Assembly (NCBI GenBank): GCA_030562195.1
Contig: CM060203.1
Span: forward strand, 15,256,534 to 15,320,533
DNA from: Nipponacmea schrenckii
Lineage: Eukaryota; Mollusca; Gastropoda; Lottiidae
Direction: 5' to 3'
Length of the DNA stretch: 64,000 nt
Shown here piece after piece: positions 62,201 to 64,000 of the stretch. The translations under genes were made by a program, and so were the position numbers. Below the pieces are notes generated by a model. That model was not told the DNA's origin, made no database searches, and worked only from the letters and a program-made list of their open reading frames with translations. Every line of letters starts with the position of its first letter. Position 1 is the first letter of the stretch.

Positions 62201-64000
62201 CCAAATGAAAAAAATTTATATTGCATATTTCAGTAAGGGAAGCGTCGTGTGTAATTATGCCGCTTTATTCGACCTAAGAGTAGTATCCAAAAAGGCCTTT
62301 ACAGCTGATGATATTCAGTCGACAATAAAGAGTAACCTGGATCAAACTGATATCTTGGACGATTTACCTGGTGATTTTGATAAAGCATATTTTCAAGTTC
62401 AGATGAAAAAATTCAGTGATTCAGGTAAAATCAATTCTATTTTAACTCATTTGCCGTTTTGATTACAATTTGATAAGTAGATCTATTGGAATTTGGCGTT
62501 GGGTGGGTTTGATTTCCCCGATTGTACAGGGCGCATTGGCTCGAACAAATACTTCATTTAAAAATTGGAATAAGATGTCTGAAGCTGTTTGGTATTTCTC
62601 CTCTGCTCTGATTTGACTTTTACGTCCTACAAAATTTATTAAATGCTTAATAGTTTATTAATATCGTTGTAGATGATGCCAGACGACTAACAGATCCATG
62701 TTTTAATGCTTGCTTTGGTACCAGTCATTGTGTAATGACAAATACACCAGAGTTAATTAAATGGTGTGTATTTTAGCAATGATTTGTGAAGCTAGTGATG
62801 TTATGGTGTTACCATAGGATAGTTGAATCATCATCATAAGACCTTAAAACCTGCCACTATTTCAGCCTCTGATAGATTTTTTAAAAGTTGCCGAATGTCA
62901 AAATATTTACCACCATCACACCATCTACAATACTATTAACAATACCTTTAATGACACCATCTTCAACATAATCTACAGCACCATTACCAACACCATCTAC
63001 AACACCATTAACAACAACAACATCTACAGCACCATTAACAACACCATCTAGTATACCATCAACAACACAACACCATTCATAACATTATCCACTATACCAT
63101 TAACAATACCATCTACAAACCCTTACCAACATCATCTGCAACATCATTCACAATACCATCTACAAAACCCTCAGCAACGTCATCTGCAACATCATTCACA
63201 ATAACATCTACAAAACCCATCATCATCTGTACCACAAATAACAACGCTGTACTGGCAAAATGTCATTTATTGTACAATGCATGGCGCTGTCCTTCTTCAT
63301 TGGTCCATTAGGTACAGAGAAAGTGGGTCAGAAAACTGCATTTATTTCATTTTTTAAAAACTCACATCGGTGGTAGAGGGGTTAACAATAAACTATTTAA
63401 ATCAATATAAGCATGATATTAAATATCTCTTTCTATATTCTTTTTAGTTGTGTGGAAGGTTTTACTGGTTCGAATTGTGAAGTACCATTAAAATATAATA
63501 CCTCTATATCACTACATGATAAAATCACCATTATAGTTAGTAGTGTAGTTGGTGCAATCGGCTTGATATTGATTGTTATGATCTGTATCTGTGTTTGTGA
63601 GAGAAATAAACAAAAACGGTATTTATTCTCTAAAGTTAGTTACTGATAGTTAAGGAGTTTGTGAATCACATTAAAATCATCGATAACGTCATTGTAATAT
63701 TCCTGTTGGAATTTGGAGTGATACTAGCTGAGCAAGCATGTTAAAGAGGTTTTGTAGGTTTTGTGCAGTAGCGGGAAGATTCAAGGTCCCGAATACTGGC
63801 CTGTGCACGAAGAGGACCTCTCGCTGTCCACTGAAAATGAACATCATTGGTCATTGTACAGGGGAAGTTTGTCCTTACTACCTTACAGATAAGCAATAAA
63901 TGGGGCTACTATGACGAATTGATTTGTTTTAAATACATGTATATCATATTCTTTTCTAGGCCATCACAACAGCTGAGTGATCGTGATCCATTTCATTGGC
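55851..64000 (+). CDS. Transmembrane mucin with SEA and EGF-like domains (gene span, 3' end outside window)
   Basis: Gene model by splice signals and phase: exon 55851 (or 55889 if the AG there is an acceptor) to 60508, then 60767-60882, 61902-61960, 62234-62424, 62673-62763, 63448-63618 and 63960 onward. All introns are GT-AG and all split codons rejoin in frame. The product is a hydrophobic leader, some 140 or more Ser/Thr/Pro decamer repeats, a SEA domain with a cleavage motif, a six-Cys EGF-like module, one transmembrane helix and a cytoplasmic tail. This is the architecture of cell-surface mucins such as vertebrate MUC1-type proteins. The likely role is a densely O-glycosylated, acidic extracellular rod on an epithelial or secretory cell surface; the tissue cannot be inferred. 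The 56203-57246 part of the large exon is damaged in this sequence. I know of no specific orthologue, so no symbol is given. Confidence 0.85.
56203..57246 (+). other. Damaged part of mucin repeat exon (probable consensus artefact)
   Basis: Still recognisably the 30-bp repeat, but units are 26-29 bp long. The missing bases are those that differ between units elsewhere: agt(A/G)cctc appears as agtcctc, gatt(C/A)tag as gatttag, gaaa(C/T)aga as gaaaaga, and atcc(C/T)acc as atccacc. Frameshifts accumulate in all frames. A consensus caller that dropped ambiguous columns of misaligned repeat reads would give this result; random mutation would not. The real exon very likely reads through. Confidence 0.8.
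57247..60508 (+). CDS. Mucin large exon, main repeat array
   Basis: More than 100 clean 10-residue repeats encoded by 30-bp units. Two unit types alternate over much of the length, giving a 20-residue higher-order repeat: one type DSS(A/T)SILPEI, the other DYSTSIPPET. From about 59580 the repeats shift to a PVTDSSTSI form and become more varied, including Lys-rich units (DSKTSI, KSNTSI), before a unique end (TTKQPNILQPKIG) and a GT donor at 60509 (phase 1). Ser/Thr density implies heavy O-glycosylation; Glu and Asp in every unit and Tyr next to Asp in alternate units make it acidic. The minus-strand open frames at 59523-59912 and 60030-60488 are by-products of the 30-bp period. Confidence 0.9.
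60767..60882 (+). CDS. SEA domain exon 1
   Basis: Preceded by tttcag and followed by gtaagt. With the G carried from the previous exon it encodes 39 residues starting DVKNYTVELKIK and ending KKFQSV, with three N-glycosylation sequons (NFT, NKT, NYT). The sequence fits the first strand and helix of a SEA domain. The 3' boundary is phase 0. Confidence 0.85.
60883..61901 (+). other. Mucin intron (about 1.0 kb)
   Basis: AT-rich intron between SEA exons 1 and 2. The open frame at 61010-61225 inside it is hydrophobic, has no domain I recognise and is not called. Confidence 0.7.
61902..61960 (+). CDS. SEA domain exon 2
   Basis: Short 59-bp exon between catttcag and gtaagt. It encodes LTKLYEGIPGFNTIAINGF and the first two bases of a Ser codon. 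It supplies the middle helix and strand of the SEA fold leading to the cleavage site. Found by phase and family pattern; the overlapping 71-codon open frame at 61729-61944 is not the gene. Confidence 0.82.
62234..62424 (+). CDS. SEA domain exon 3 with GSVV autoproteolysis motif
   Basis: The acceptor is atatttcag at 62233 and the donor gtaaaa at 62425. The Ser codon completed at the junction is followed by KGSVVCNYAALFDLRV and the C-terminal half of SEA (KKAFTADDIQ... through DKAYFQVQMKKF). The Gly-Ser bond (codons at 62238-62243) corresponds to the known self-cleavage point (G/SVVV) of SEA domains in membrane mucins, which yields a non-covalent heterodimer. Here the fifth motif residue is Cys rather than Val. 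Confidence 0.88.
62673..62763 (+). CDS. EGF-like domain, first exon
   Basis: After a tcgttgtag acceptor it encodes DDARRLTDPCFNACFGTSHC then VMTNTPELIK and the first two bases of a Cys codon, with the donor gtgtgt at 62764. It supplies cysteines 1 to 4 of the EGF-like module (spacing C-x3-C-x5-C-x10-C). The C1-C2 spacing is short for EGF. Confidence 0.75.
62911..63226 (+). repeat. Intronic 24-bp repeat that reads as a decayed Thr/Pro array
   Basis: Inside the 62764-63447 intron. The unit is acaccatctacaacaccatta + aca. In the sense direction a continuous frame near 62985-63080 reads TPSTTPLTTTTSTAPLTTPS, interrupted by TAA stops on both sides. It lies between two EGF exons and lacks convincing splice sites, so it is not called coding. 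Confidence 0.7.
63448..63618 (+). CDS. EGF-like domain end, transmembrane helix, start of tail
   Basis: The acceptor is ctttttag at 63447. It completes Cys 4, then CVEGFTGSNCE supplies cysteines 5 and 6 with the usual eight-residue spacing and the Gly-Phe-x-Gly turn; cysteines 4 and 5 are adjacent, where EGF normally has one residue between. A short linker with an NTS sequon leads to a membrane helix (ITIIVSSVVGAIGLILIVMI, continuing CICVC; 63524-63598), then the stop-transfer basic ERNKQK. The donor gt at 63619 is phase 2. Reading through instead of splicing gives nine more codons and a stop at 63646. Confidence 0.85.
63960..64000 (+). CDS. Cytoplasmic tail exon (partial)
   Basis: After a cttttctag acceptor the frame, joined to the CG of the previous exon, continues RPSQQLSDRDPFHW to the window edge with no stop. 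The tail therefore extends beyond the window. The open frame, strong acceptor and exact phase support it, but it is only 41 bases. Confidence 0.68.

Overview
The window looks like AT-rich, repeat-dense animal DNA, most likely from a mollusc. The mollusc call is an inference. It rests on a dispersed, internally repeated element at 47.9-48.8 kb (accaagtttcat... / caagggcaataact... followed by a GACG/GACC tract), a type familiar from bivalve and gastropod genomes, and on introns, polyA/polyT-rich spacers and tRNA-derived short elements. I see no bacterial gene organisation, CRISPR array, rRNA or convincing complete tRNA.

Only the last ~12 kb carries a gene I can defend. From about 55.85 kb to the right edge, on the + strand, lies a single-pass membrane mucin: an N-terminal hydrophobic (signal-type) segment, a very long Ser/Thr/Pro/Glu/Asp array of 10-residue repeats (30-bp units), a SEA domain spread over three exons with the Gly-Ser-Val-Val autoproteolysis motif intact, a six-cysteine EGF-like module over two exons, a transmembrane helix and a cytoplasmic tail that leaves the window. 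All intron phases join in frame, so the model rests directly on the sequence. Upstream at 51.77-53.68 kb is a second copy of its 5' end (about 785 bp nearly identical, then about 57 decamer repeats). This copy is cut off inside a repeat by a LINE fragment carrying a frameshifted ORF1. It is either a recent tandem duplication or the other haplotype wrongly placed in tandem.

Two stretches look like assembly damage rather than biology. In 56.2-57.25 kb, inside the mucin array, bases are missing at exactly those columns that vary between repeat units, so the annotated frame is broken there and the real exon is probably continuous. In 45.74-46.26 kb the sequence is a homopolymer-corrupted second copy of 47.03-47.48 kb.

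The first 51 kb contains no gene I can support. It holds at least fourteen unrelated minisatellite arrays (units of about 19 to 111 bp, two with higher-order structure), at least three dispersed short-repeat families, two foldback/MITE-like elements, two tRNA-like SINE heads and unremarkable AT-rich spacer. Roughly a fifth of this part is tandem repeat by my estimate from the array lengths.
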